Positions 1 through 8,676 of a stretch of DNA of 48,663 nucleotides are shown here, piece after piece. The notes beneath the pieces are model-generated. The model ran no database searches and had not been told where the DNA came from. It was given only the letters and a program-made list of their open reading frames with translations. Location: the NCBI GenBank assembly GCA_019244055.1, contig JAFATG010000194.1, positions 1 to 48,663 of the forward strand, in the 5' to 3' direction. The position numbers were made by a program, and so were the translations under genes. This DNA is from Acidobacteriaceae bacterium (GTDB taxonomy: Bacteria; Acidobacteriota; Terriglobia; Bryobacterales; Bryobacteraceae). Position 1 is the first letter of the stretch, and each line of letters begins with the position of its first letter.

Positions 1-2147
1 ATTGTCTGCGTCAGCGAATTGATCCGGCCCGGTTCCACCAGTGGTTCGACAAACTGCTCGAAATCCCTGCCGAATTCTGGGTCGGCATAGAGTGCCTCGA
101 TGAAATTGTGAGTCGCCGTCTCGAATACCTCGTTGGGCGCCATCCAAGATGTGTTTCTCTTTGCTTCCCGAGTTGCTTTCTCCATATAGGCGAGCAGGCG
201 TTCTTTCTCAATCGGCCACGCGCCCACCATGGTCTGATAAAGCAGGTATTCGGTATTGGAATCAGGACACGTATTGGTCTTGTGTTTGGCGTTCGTTGCT
301 GCCCACCGTTTCACCGCATTTCCCCACTCGTGGGGAATCTCCGAAAGAACGCTGATGCGGGCCCGCACATCTCCGCTTCGCTTCGTGTCATGCGTCGAGG
401 AGGACAACATTGTGCAGGGATGGAAGCGTTGTGTATTCAGGCAAAACTCGTAAAACTCCTCAGGCGAGACGCCGAAGTGCCCTGGATCTCCCCCTACTTC
501 ATTTAGCGACATGAGCCTGTTAAAGCAGTAGAAAACCGTATCCTCCACGCCCTTCGCCATCACCGGACTTGCGAATTGCTGAAATCGCATCACGAACTCG
601 AATTCAAGCGGGCCACGAATCTTCAGCAGAAGAATGTCACGGATGAATTCCAATAGATCGGGATCGAAATCGGGGCGGTTCGCCTTCGCCGCGTCGACTG
701 CTTCGTTGATGTAGCGCCTGTCCGCGTCGGTGATCTCGTCCCGCTCCGGAACAATGTACGTCCTATAAACGGGAAAACAGGCGGCTACTTCCCGCAATGA
801 CCGTATCAGGTCGTCGCGTGTGTAGTCGCGCCGTTCACGATGCCTTTCGCAGATGCTCATGAGCAGGCTCGTAAGACGATTCACGTCGCTACCCAATAGA
901 TCGCGCAAGACCCAGTGCTTCTTGTCCCTGCAAACGGCCGCATAGTCCGTTGGTTCGCCGGTGAACTCGCTGTAAATTTGCGTGAAGGCGTCCTCGTTAT
1001 TGCTATCCACCAACAGGCCGCCCGCTTGGTTCAGAAAATCGTACCCAGTCGTCCCATCGATGCACCATTTGGGCAGGCACTCGCCGCGTTCCAGAATCTT
1101 CTCCGCGACAATCCAGACATCCTCGGCGTTATGGCGCAGGCGCTCAAAATACTGCCGCGGGTCGCGCAGGCCGTCGGGGTGATCCACCCGGATGCCGTCC
1201 AGCACCCCCTCGCGCAGCCAACGCAAGACCAGAGCGTGTGTATCGGCGAACACCGGCGGGTCCTCCATCCGCAGACCCACTAGCGTATTGACATCGAAAA
1301 AGCGTCGGTAAGGTAGATCCTGCTTTGCCGTTCGCCAGAATGCTAATCGGTAACTCTGCAACTCGAGAATTCCATCCAACTCGTCCGGATTGCGATTGAA
1401 CGTCTCGAGTACCCGATCTACAGAATCCGCAATGAACGGCGTTTCTGTGAAGATGCGCTCGAGCAGCGTTTGAACCACTTGTTTGTCCCGATGCCGTTCG
1501 TTTACGCTGGCACGGTCGGTCAGCGTTGGGCCGGGTAGACGCGCCAGAGAATCAGCGAGAAATGCCAGATAGTCCGAGCCGCTCTCTTCGCCGGCAACTG
1601 AAAGAACAGGCGCAATTGACCGGGGAGACATAGGCAGTTCGTGATCGAAATACCGAACCAGGAATTCGCTGCCCCGACGCTTGAGCTGAATTTCCCTACG
1701 CGACAGAACGCGCCCATAATGATCGCCCAGTATCGGAACCAGCAGCTTGTTGCGAAGCTTCTCTTCCGGCGGCGACCAGTCGATGTCGAAATACACCGAG
1801 TAGCGGCTCGAGGGGCCGTTCTCGAGTACATCCCACCATAACCGGTTTCGCCGTCCGCTGATGGCCATGTGATTGGGGACGATATCGAGAACCTGCCCGA
1901 GCCCGCAAGCCCCGAGCTTCAACGAAAAGCGTTCGTGTGCTTCAGGCCCGCCAAGTTCATCGTTCACTCGATGCGGGTCCACCACGTCGTATCCATGCGT
2001 GCTTCCCGGAGCCGCTTGCAAGTATGGCGAGCTGTACACGTGCGAAATGCCCAGATCACGCAGGTACTCGGCAACTTCGCTCGCGGCATCAAAGCCAAAA
2101 TCTGCATGGAGCTGGAGCCGGTAGGTCGCTACAGGAGTACGCGGCAT
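1..2147 (-). CDS. treY: Malto-oligosyltrehalose synthase TreY (3' end cut by window)
   Basis: TreY rearranges the reducing end of maltodextrins to a trehalosyl end, the first step of the TreYZ trehalose pathway in the cytoplasm. The reading frame is open from an ATG at 2147 down to base 1 with no stop, so about 715 residues are visible and the C-terminus lies outside. The protein begins MPRTPVATYRLQLHADFGF, the standard TreY N-terminus, followed by HVYSSPYLQAAPGSTHGYDV and DIVPNHMA (GH13 region). Further on come IRVDHPDGLRDP and, at the window edge, GRINSLTQT, typical of the C-terminal third of TreY. It is divergent from the altronate dehydratase gene with 86 bases between the starts. TreZ or GlgX partners, if present, would lie to the left. 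The family call is secure; only completeness is unknown. Confidence 0.93.
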   Translation of the reverse strand, partial: MPRTPVATYRLQLHADFGFDAASEVAEYLRDLGISHVYSSPYLQAAPGSTHGYDVVDPHRVNDELGGPEAHERFSLKLGACGLGQVLDIVPNHMAISGRRNRLWWDVLENGPSSRYSVYFDIDWSPPEEKLRNKLLVPILGDHYGRVLSRREIQLKRRGSEFLVRYFDHELPMSPRSIAPVLSVAGEESGSDYLAFLADSLARLPGPTLTDRASVNERHRDKQVVQTLLERIFTETPFIADSVDRVLETFNRNPDELDGILELQSYRLAFWRTAKQDLPYRRFFDVNTLVGLRMEDPPVFADTHALVLRWLREGVLDGIRVDHPDGLRDPRQYFERLRHNAEDVWIVAEKILERGECLPKWCIDGTTGYDFLNQAGGLLVDSNNEDAFTQIYSEFTGEPTDYAAVCRDKKHWVLRDLLGSDVNRLTSLLMSICERHRERRDYTRDDLIRSLREVAACFPVYRTYIVPERDEITDADRRYINEAVDAAKANRPDFDPDLLEFIRDILLLKIRGPLEFEFVMRFQQFASPVMAKGVEDTVFYCFNRLMSLNEVGGDPGHFGVSPEEFYEFCLNTQRFHPCTMLSSSTHDTKRSGDVRARISVLSEIPHEWGNAVKRWAATNAKHKTNTCPDSNTEYLLYQTMVGAWPIEKERLLAYMEKATREAKRNTSWMAPNEVFETATHNFIEALYADPEFGRDFEQFVEPLVEPGRINSLTQT

Positions 2148-2191
2148 TCTGAGTTAAGAGGATTAAGAAACATACATTGTTTCGCCGAAAA

Positions 2192-2213
2192 CGCGATTCG
2201 CTCTCAAATCGCG
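2192..2213. promoter_or_regulatory. Inverted repeat in the treY/uxaA divergent intergenic region
   Basis: A dyad CGCGATT-8 nt-AATCGCG sits 20 bases upstream of the altronate dehydratase start and 45 bases upstream of the treY start. Its size and position fit an operator for a dimeric regulator, but no regulator gene is nearby and no second copy was seen. It could also be chance in GC-rich DNA. Confidence 0.3.
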
Positions 2214-2233
2214 ACGTACAGTTAAAGTGAAAG

Positions 2234-3775
2234 ATGCTGTACGAAATAGAAGCGCCGCCCACCGCCCGCAACGCAGTGATTCTGCTGCATCCGCACGATA
2301 ATGTCGCGGTGGCGCGCGTCTCGGTTCCGGCGGGCCAACTTCTCGAGCTGAACGGATACGCCGTTTCGACCTCGGCCTCGATTCCTGCCGGACACAAGGT
2401 TGCTCTAAGGGCGATTGCGCCTGGTGAAGCCGTGTATCGTTACGGAAACGTTATCGGATTTGCATTGGCGCCAATCGCGGCGGGCGATCACGTCCATGTC
2501 CACAATCTGGGATACAAAGAACTCGACCCCTCGGAAGTTACGCCGGGCGAAGCTCCGGCCCGACGTGCCGCGCACGCTTCTCCGGCAACCTTCTTAGGGT
2601 TTCGACGCCCCGATGGACGTGTGGGTACCCGCAACTATATTGCCGTTGTAGCCGCCAGCAACTGCGCCGCTTACACTTCCGATCTCATCGCGGAAAGCTT
2701 TGCTCAGGAAAGTCTTCCGGAGAACCTCGACGGCATCATTGCCTTCCCGCACGGCGAAGGCTGCGGACAGGCATTAGGGCCGGATACGGATCAGTTGCGC
2801 CGCACTCTGAGCGGCGTCTTGGATCACCCGAATGTCGCGGCTGCTTTGATCCTTGGCCTTGGCTGTGAGGTAAATCAGATCGGCCACTATCTGGGCGAGG
2901 CCGAGGCGAAACATGCCCCCGCATCCTTGCAGGGCCTTACTCTTCAGGAATCCGGTGGCACGCGCGGCGCCGTTGAAGCTGCCCGTAAACAGATTCGTGA
3001 GTTCATCGACCGCGTTGCCGGACAAGAGCGAACCGAGGTGCCGGCATCGAACATTGTGCTTGGTTTGAACTGCGGCGGATCCGATTCCTTCTCTGGTATC
3101 ACGGCAAATCCCGCGCTCGGCTACTGCTGCGATCTGATCGTGGACCAGGGCGGCACAGTCGTGCTGGCGGAAACCACGGAGATCTTTGGAGCGGAGCACC
3201 TGCTCCTTCGGCGCGCCAGAAATCCCGAAATTGCGCGCAAGCTTTTGGCCACGGTCGATAAGTATAAGCGCTATCTGAGTCAGTTCGGCGGTAGTTTCAA
3301 CGATAATCCCTCGCCCGGCAACAAGGAAGGCGGCCTGACGAATATTCTCGAAAAATCCCTCGGTGCGGTTGCGAAAGCCGGGACCACCCCGCTCGAAGAT
3401 GTGGTCGATTACGCCGAGCACGTGACGGGACCCGGTTTCGTTTTCATGAATACTCCTGGTTATGATCCGGTTTCCATCACCGGCCTTGCCGCCGGCGGAG
3501 TGAACCTCATCGCCTTCACAACCGGCCGCGGTAGCGCCATTGGTTTTCCCAGCGTTCCCGTGCTGAAGATTGCTAGCAATTCGAGAACGTATAAGCGCAT
3601 GACCGGCAACATGGATATCAATGCGGGCACCATTGCCGACGGAGACGCTACCGTCGAGCAAGTCGGGCGTGAGATCTTTGAAGCCCTCCTGCGTACTGCT
3701 TCTGGCGAGAAAACAAAGGCCGAGCAGCTCGGCCATCACGAATTCTCTCCCTGGCGAATCGGTCCCGTGCTCTGA
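2234..3775 (+). CDS. uxaA: Altronate dehydratase (UxaA family)
   Basis: Predicted to dehydrate D-altronate to 2-keto-3-deoxygluconate in hexuronate catabolism. The 513-residue protein is full length for the fused form. An N-terminal SAF-like domain (about residues 1-100, with HPHDNVAVA) is followed by the large UxaA/GarD domain that starts at GFRRPDGRVGTRNYIAV. The C-terminal part holds MDINAGTIADGDATVEQVG and ends HEFSPWRIGPVL, which resembles altronate dehydratases more than galactarate dehydratases. The related GarD function cannot be excluded. The ATG at 2234 is the first start after the divergent region. No other hexuronate genes are adjacent, so the pathway context is missing. It converges with the TauE gene, leaving only 5 bases between the stops and no visible terminator. 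Confidence 0.87.
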   Translation: MLYEIEAPPTARNAVILLHPHDNVAVARVSVPAGQLLELNGYAVSTSASIPAGHKVALRAIAPGEAVYRYGNVIGFALAPIAAGDHVHVHNLGYKELDPSEVTPGEAPARRAAHASPATFLGFRRPDGRVGTRNYIAVVAASNCAAYTSDLIAESFAQESLPENLDGIIAFPHGEGCGQALGPDTDQLRRTLSGVLDHPNVAAALILGLGCEVNQIGHYLGEAEAKHAPASLQGLTLQESGGTRGAVEAARKQIREFIDRVAGQERTEVPASNIVLGLNCGGSDSFSGITANPALGYCCDLIVDQGGTVVLAETTEIFGAEHLLLRRARNPEIARKLLATVDKYKRYLSQFGGSFNDNPSPGNKEGGLTNILEKSLGAVAKAGTTPLEDVVDYAEHVTGPGFVFMNTPGYDPVSITGLAAGGVNLIAFTTGRGSAIGFPSVPVLKIASNSRTYKRMTGNMDINAGTIADGDATVEQVGREIFEALLRTASGEKTKAEQLGHHEFSPWRIGPVL

Positions 3776-3780
3776 TCTTC

Positions 3781-4527
3781 TTACTTCGGCGCGATGTGGA
3801 AAAAGTAGGCGGTCATTAAACAGCCCACAGCGATAATGATGCCGCGCACGATCGGCGTGGGCAGCCGGCGCGCCAGATGCGGCCCCATGTAGCCGCCGGC
3901 GATCGCCGCCGTCATCATTACGAGCGTCGGAAGCCATTGCACTTCGTGAGCGAAGATGAAAATCAACGCTGCGATACCGTTCAATGAGCCGCCCAGAATA
4001 TTTTTGAGCCCGTTCATGCCATGGATGTCGGTATAGCCGTACAAGCGGAAGGCGGCGAGAATCATGATCCCGATTCCCCCTCCAAAGTAACCGCCGTAGA
4101 CCGCTATCGGAAACAGCAGGGTTAGCATCAGAGCTTGATTGGCATGTAGACGCCCGCGGAATGCCGTGCTGATCTGGGTTCCGAAAGCGAAAAGCAGAGT
4201 TGCAAATAGCAGCAGCCATGGTGCGATCTGGCGAAAGGCCCTGTCGGAAGTGAAGAGCAGCAGAATCGCTCCCGCAATCCCCCCGAATATGGAAATGATC
4301 CACCACGATTTAAGCCTTTGCTCATTCATTCGCCGGATGTCCCCGCGATAAGAGAACACGCTCGCCATTGCCCCGGGGACCAGAGCGACAGTGTTAGAGG
4401 CATTCGCTATGACCGCAGGCACTCCCGCGACCACCATAGAAGGAAAGCTAAGAAAGCTCCCTCCGCCCGCCAGCGAATTCAGCACGCCGGCCGCGAAACC
4501 GGCGCCGATCAGCAACAGGTAAATCAT
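3781..4527 (-). CDS. TauE/SafE family membrane transporter
   Basis: A 248-residue polytopic inner-membrane protein of the sulfite exporter TauE/SafE family (DUF81). The N-terminus MIYLLLIGAGFAAGVLNSLA followed by GGGSFLSFPSM is the family signature of the first repeat. The second half carries the matching repeat around GGYFGGGIGIMIL and ends in a hydrophobic helix. About seven to eight membrane segments can be seen, the usual number. Members export sulfite, sulfoacetate or other small organic anions, but the substrate cannot be read from sequence. The start at 4527 is only 43 bases from the start of the divergent S9 peptidase gene, so the two promoters must overlap. Confidence 0.88.
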   Translation of the reverse strand: MIYLLLIGAGFAAGVLNSLAGGGSFLSFPSMVVAGVPAVIANASNTVALVPGAMASVFSYRGDIRRMNEQRLKSWWIISIFGGIAGAILLLFTSDRAFRQIAPWLLLFATLLFAFGTQISTAFRGRLHANQALMLTLLFPIAVYGGYFGGGIGIMILAAFRLYGYTDIHGMNGLKNILGGSLNGIAALIFIFAHEVQWLPTLVMMTAAIAGGYMGPHLARRLPTPIVRGIIIAVGCLMTAYFFHIAPK

Positions 4528-4570
4528 TCAGCGTCCAGTGTACGGAGCGTCGGATCATACACTGACTCTT

Positions 4571-6745
4571 ATGCGTACTTTTCGGCCCTTTGCCATGCTG
4601 GCCGTTGCTGCCGCTTGGGCGGCTCTGTTGATCCCGCAAACGTCGCAAAAGAAGACGATCACGCTCGATGATCTGCTCTCGCAGCCCCACTTTCACCCGA
4701 TCGCACCCAATTGGGCTCCGGATGGCAAGCGGTTCACCTACGAGGAAGACGGCGCCATTAAGCTCTACGACACGATGGCCAAAAGCTCGCGCGAGTGGTT
4801 CCGCCCGGAAAGCTTGCAAAAGGATGCAGTCTCGCCGATTCAGCCCAAAGATTTCGGATGGCAAAACCGCCGGGTTTCGAGCGAATCGTATCAGTGGTTC
4901 CCCAATAGTGAAGACCTGCTCGCCGAAGAAAAGGGCGATCTCTTCATCGTGCGTCCAAATGGTCAACATGAGCAGATCACTAAGACCGATATCGACGAAG
5001 AAGATCCGAAACTCTCTCCAGACGGCAAGCAGGTGCTCTATCGGTGGAAATGGAACCTCTACGTACTCGATCTCGCCACGAAGCAGGTCCGGCAATTAAC
5101 CACCGACGGCGCCCCTACCCTGATGAACGGGCAGCTTGATTGGGTTTATCCCGAAGAACTCGATCTCGGAACCGCCACCTGGTGGTCGCCCGACTCGAAG
5201 CAAATCGCCTACTTTCAGTTCAACGTCGCGAATGAATTCATCTATCCGCAGACGGACCTGATCGTCGAGCGCGCCAAGCCCGAACCGGAGCGCTATCCGC
5301 AAGCCGGAACCGCGAATGCGCTCGTGAAGCTCGGAGTCGTCTCCGCGCAAGGAGGCTCAACCACCTGGATGGATCTTGGCGAGACCTCAAATACCCTGCT
5401 CGCCCGCGTGGACTGGTCGCCCAACAGCTCGCAGCTCGCCGTGCAGCGCTTCAATCGCGTTCAGAACGAATTAGACCTGCTGTTCTGCAATCCAGGAACC
5501 GGTGCAGTCCGCAAAATCCTGCATGAGGAATCGAAAACCTGGTTAAATCCCGCCGATAACTTGTACTTCCTGAAATCGCGTCCTGAGTTCTTGTGGACCA
5601 GCGAGCAGAGCGGGTTCCGCCATCTCTATCGTTACTCCGATCAGGGCGAGTTGCTTGGGCAGCTCACGCGCGGCGATTGGATGGTTACGAGGGTCGCAGC
5701 CATCGACGAAGCGAATCAGAAGGTGTACTACACCTCGACAGAAGCGAGCCCGCTTGAACGGCAGCTTTACAGTGTAAATTTTGGCGGCGGTACCCCTATC
5801 CGCATGACGCAACACGCCGGCACGCATTATGCGCACGCGAACTCGGAGGGCAGCTATTTTGTTGACACGTATTCCAGCATGAAGCAGCCTCCGGAAACGG
5901 TGTTGCTCGATGCCGCCGGCCATCAGGTTGCCGTGTTACAGCCCGCCGATATATCCCAAGCGAACCGATATGATCTGCTGCCGCGGCAAGTTATTCCGCT
6001 GAAGACGCCCGACGGCGTAACCTTGTACGCGCGTCTGATTAAGCCCGCCGGCTTCGAGAGTGGCAAAAAGTATCCGGTGATTGTGTCGGTCTACGGCGGT
6101 CCTCAGGCGCAGACGATCACCGATTCCTGGGCAGGCGTTACTTGGGAACAAGTGATGGCGCATCGCGGATACATCGTGTGGGAACTGGACAATCGCGGCT
6201 CGGCCAATCGCGGGCGTGCCTTCGAAGCCCCCGTTTATCGCGAATTTGGAAAAATCGAAGTCGCCGATCAGCGCTTTGGCGTCGAGCAGCTCATCAAAAT
6301 GGGCTTTGCCGATCCCGCGCGCATCGGCATCACTGGCTGGAGCTATGGCGGCTACATGACCATCCATGCCATGCTCCGCGCGCCGGACGTCTTCAAAGTG
6401 GGTGTGGCCGGAGCACCTGTTACCAACTGGCACAATTACGACACGATCTACACTGAGCGGTACATGGGCTTGCCCGACCAGAACGCGCCCGGCTACGATG
6501 CTGCTTCCAACGTGAAGAACGCCGCCAAACTGGAAGGTAAGCTGCTCATCGTCCACAACATCGAAGACGACAACGTTCTGTTCCAGAACACCATGCAGAT
6601 GGCCAAAGCGCTAGAGGACGCGAACAAGGAGTTCTTCATGCAGATCTATCCGCAGAAAACACACGGCGTTTCGGGCCCGCTTCGCCGCCCGCTCTACGAA
6701 GAGATGACCAACTTTTTCGACGCCCACCTGAAATCCGGGACCTGA
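4571..6745 (+). CDS. Secreted dipeptidyl-peptidase IV-type S9 peptidase
   Basis: Predicted exported serine peptidase that removes N-terminal dipeptides. I chose ATG 4571 rather than the in-frame ATG 4538 because it puts the signal peptide (MRTFRPFAMLAVAAAWAALL) at the N-terminus, giving 724 residues. The N-terminal beta-propeller (about 40-450) contains DWVYPEELDLG near residue 190, the counterpart of the DPP-IV double-glutamate motif that binds the free amino terminus. The C-terminal alpha/beta hydrolase has the nucleophile in GWSYGGYM (Ser591), Asp666 in EDDNVLF and His698 in KTHGVSG. The Ser-Asp and Asp-His spacings of 75 and 32 residues are close to DPP-IV. The next gene starts 11 bases downstream and may be co-transcribed. 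Confidence 0.92.
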   Translation: MRTFRPFAMLAVAAAWAALLIPQTSQKKTITLDDLLSQPHFHPIAPNWAPDGKRFTYEEDGAIKLYDTMAKSSREWFRPESLQKDAVSPIQPKDFGWQNRRVSSESYQWFPNSEDLLAEEKGDLFIVRPNGQHEQITKTDIDEEDPKLSPDGKQVLYRWKWNLYVLDLATKQVRQLTTDGAPTLMNGQLDWVYPEELDLGTATWWSPDSKQIAYFQFNVANEFIYPQTDLIVERAKPEPERYPQAGTANALVKLGVVSAQGGSTTWMDLGETSNTLLARVDWSPNSSQLAVQRFNRVQNELDLLFCNPGTGAVRKILHEESKTWLNPADNLYFLKSRPEFLWTSEQSGFRHLYRYSDQGELLGQLTRGDWMVTRVAAIDEANQKVYYTSTEASPLERQLYSVNFGGGTPIRMTQHAGTHYAHANSEGSYFVDTYSSMKQPPETVLLDAAGHQVAVLQPADISQANRYDLLPRQVIPLKTPDGVTLYARLIKPAGFESGKKYPVIVSVYGGPQAQTITDSWAGVTWEQVMAHRGYIVWELDNRGSANRGRAFEAPVYREFGKIEVADQRFGVEQLIKMGFADPARIGITGWSYGGYMTIHAMLRAPDVFKVGVAGAPVTNWHNYDTIYTERYMGLPDQNAPGYDAASNVKNAAKLEGKLLIVHNIEDDNVLFQNTMQMAKALEDANKEFFMQIYPQKTHGVSGPLRRPLYEEMTNFFDAHLKSGT

Positions 6746-6756
6746 CAGTGGCAAGC

Positions 6757-7818
6757 ATGAGTCCACTCGCGAAGCTTTTGGTCATCATGACCGCAAGTTC
6801 TGGGCTCGCAGTTTCGGAAGATTGTCCTAGCCTTAACAACGCAAATTCACCGCTTCGATCCTCGAAGTTCATTGACCGGGCTTGGGGCGCTTATTCGGCG
6901 CTCAGAGATCATGACCGCAGTTGTCAAACCGCTCTAATAACAGCTCTCCGCGAGGCGATCCCACTTAGAAATTCCGCGATCGACAGCGAAGCGTATGCTT
7001 ATGTCCAGTCGCTTTTCGACGCGCTCATTCAATTAGGCGGACCTGTTCCCTCGGATGTTCTTTTGCCTTTTCGATATCAAAGCCGCGCCGAGGTGCTGCT
7101 TATACTGGCCCGCAGCCCCGGGAACGAGCGTGATCTTCTGGCGATGATGGATGAAGACATCAACACGGCAGAGTGGCTCGCGATCTGCAATTTACTATTT
7201 CAAAAGCGATCGCGGGAGTTTTTTCAGAAAACGCTGTCCGAAGTAGCAATCACTCATACTTTCGAGATCAAGGACTTCGACGGTTTTGCTGGACGCTGCG
7301 GTGGAGCAATTGGGAGTGCATCGGCCCCTCGACACTTTCCGAACGGGTTCCCACCCATAGCCCTGTATCAGCTTGACTTTCCACAGATGAGTGGCCGAGG
7401 TCCCGACGATGAGGTTTTAGCGTTTCCAGGCCCACGCGACATATATTACCGGCGCACAGTCATTGCGACTGGTACCGAGGAAACCTGGACACACTTGAAT
7501 TTCTTTCATTACCTCGATGTATACCGGTCTGAATATCTCGCGGCTGGCTTGACTGGGATGTCCAGTCAAGATTTGAACAAGGTATTGTTCCCACTGAGCA
7601 GCATTCGATGGCAAAATGCTGAACGATTCAATCAGCAGGCAGCGGAGCAGCTCGATCGCCAGGCAGATCAGATTCGCGAACTGCTAATGGAGATGCGTGA
7701 ACACGGGCTGGATGTGCAAGCCCTGTCGCTGCACATCGCTCCGATTATTTACGACTACCGGAATGACAAGGACGAACCTCTGCCATCGCTTACGCCGAAA
7801 GGCATCTCCTTACGGTAA
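6757..7818 (+). CDS. Exported protein of unknown function
   Basis: I do not recognise this 353-residue protein. The ATG at 6757 starts a plausible signal peptide (MSPLAKLLVIMTASSGLAVS) followed by a mature region with four or more cysteines in the first 180 residues; a GTG at 6748 would add three residues. The middle is alpha-helical in character, and a stretch near residues 285-315 (FNQQAAEQLDRQADQIRELL) looks like a short coiled coil. No catalytic motif stands out. The gap to the S9 peptidase stop is 11 bases, so the pair probably forms an operon and the protein may act in the periplasm with it. Base composition is slightly more AT-rich than neighbours. It ends before a strong hairpin. Confidence 0.7.
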   Translation: MSPLAKLLVIMTASSGLAVSEDCPSLNNANSPLRSSKFIDRAWGAYSALRDHDRSCQTALITALREAIPLRNSAIDSEAYAYVQSLFDALIQLGGPVPSDVLLPFRYQSRAEVLLILARSPGNERDLLAMMDEDINTAEWLAICNLLFQKRSREFFQKTLSEVAITHTFEIKDFDGFAGRCGGAIGSASAPRHFPNGFPPIALYQLDFPQMSGRGPDDEVLAFPGPRDIYYRRTVIATGTEETWTHLNFFHYLDVYRSEYLAAGLTGMSSQDLNKVLFPLSSIRWQNAERFNQQAAEQLDRQADQIRELLMEMREHGLDVQALSLHIAPIIYDYRNDKDEPLPSLTPKGISLR

Positions 7819-7850
7819 AGCGTCCGGTCACAGTAACGTGTGCTTAAGTG

Positions 7851-7875
7851 GGGCAGGTGGTCTTGCCACCTGCCC
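7851..7875. terminator. Bidirectional hairpin between convergent genes
   Basis: GGGCAGGTGG-TCTTG-CCACCTGCCC forms a perfect 10-bp stem with a 5-base loop. It lies between the end of the exported-protein gene (7818, plus) and the end of the small minus-strand ORF (7896), where a shared terminator is expected. Only a short T-containing stretch follows (TTATC), so it may work poorly as a classical intrinsic terminator. It could instead be a dispersed palindromic repeat. Confidence 0.6.
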
Positions 7876-7895
7876 TTATCGCCTCACTACCGCTA

Positions 7896-8096
7896 TCACC
7901 GCAACGCTTCCCAGGCTTCCGCCGGCTCGACCTCGGATTCGATGTCGCCGATAACCTTTACAATTCCTTGCAGATGCCCGACAAATTCGTCAGGAGCTTC
8001 CCTTGCGGGTACAAGCTTCGCGAGCCGAGAGTCCGTTTCCCAACCAGGGCTCGTTCCCTTTTTAGGGGTCTCGTTCTGACCATCCGCCGCTGGCAA
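7896..8096 (-). CDS. Small protein coupled to the RsbW-like gene (unknown function)
   Basis: A 66-residue frame that begins at TTG 8096, three bases after the stop of the RsbW-like gene. A GGGAGGGGG stretch 10-18 bases before the TTG, inside the end of that gene, can serve as ribosome-binding site. No ATG or GTG is available because the frame is closed just upstream. The protein is charged and soluble; its C-terminal half (EFVGHLQGIVKVIGDIESEV, then a short EPAEAWEAL-type tail) looks like a real globular segment with ordinary codon use. The 'vIGDI' core is reminiscent of C-termini of Phd/prevent-host-death antitoxins, but this is weak. It could be a spurious frame. Confidence 0.42.
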   Translation of the reverse strand: MPAADGQNETPKKGTSPGWETDSRLAKLVPAREAPDEFVGHLQGIVKVIGDIESEVEPAEAWEALR

Positions 8097-8098
8097 TC

Positions 8099-8617
8099 CT
8101 AAGACCCCCTCCCGTTCTTCCCCTGCAAATACTTAATCAGCACCACTTCGTTCCCTGCTTCGCTATACACTAGCTCGTCCGCGATCTCCTTCACCATCAT
8201 GATGCCGAATCCACCTGCTCGCATTCCTTTTTCCGACCGGTATTCCATGTGCCGTAACGGATCGTCGGGCGGGTTATTGATAGCCGCGTGCTTCATTTCT
8301 TTCAAAGCAAACCCATTGCCCGTATCGCAGATATGCAGCACAATCGAGTGACCGGCCCGGATCAGTGAAAGCTCAATCCCGCACTCCGGACTCAGCCTGC
8401 AACCGTGTTCAATTGCATTGCTGAGCAGTTCCTCAATGGCCGTCGCAAGGCCTTCACAGTAGCCGTCCGGCAAGTCGGAGAGCTCTGATCGGAAAAACTT
8501 CGCGACCAGCTCCTTCGATTCCAAATCGGGCGAGACATTCAGACAAATCCACTCTGGCGAATCGGATTTTACCTGAACACATCGATTGCCTTCAAAAACT
8601 TCTCGTGCTCTACCCAT
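8099..8617 (-). CDS. RsbW-like anti-sigma factor / serine kinase ATPase domain protein
   Basis: A 172-residue GHKL ATP-binding protein of the anti-sigma regulatory factor type (HATPase_c_2). Such proteins bind a sigma factor or phosphorylate an anti-sigma antagonist in partner-switching pathways. The N box is AIEELLSNAIEHG (about residues 63-75), the G1 box CDTGNGFALKE and the G2 box MRAGGFGIMMVKEIADE, in the right order for the fold. There is no membrane segment and no sensor domain. No STAS antagonist or PP2C phosphatase gene is visible beside it, so its partners are elsewhere. The ATG at 8617 leaves 59 bases to the divergent exported-protein gene. Confidence 0.85.
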   Translation of the reverse strand: MGRAREVFEGNRCVQVKSDSPEWICLNVSPDLESKELVAKFFRSELSDLPDGYCEGLATAIEELLSNAIEHGCRLSPECGIELSLIRAGHSIVLHICDTGNGFALKEMKHAAINNPPDDPLRHMEYRSEKGMRAGGFGIMMVKEIADELVYSEAGNEVVLIKYLQGKNGRGS

Positions 8618-8676
8618 CGGCAGCTATCGTACATTCTCTCATCGACAATTCAGTGCTATTTTCAAAACAGACCGGA

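Noticed and set aside
108-506. 132-codon plus-strand frame over the treY region
   Set aside because: It is antisense to the clearly coding treY frame and has the composition of a shadow frame.
2774-4306. 510-codon minus-strand frame covering parts of uxaA and the TauE gene
   Set aside because: Long because of high GC content; both opposite or overlapping frames match known families and this one matches none.
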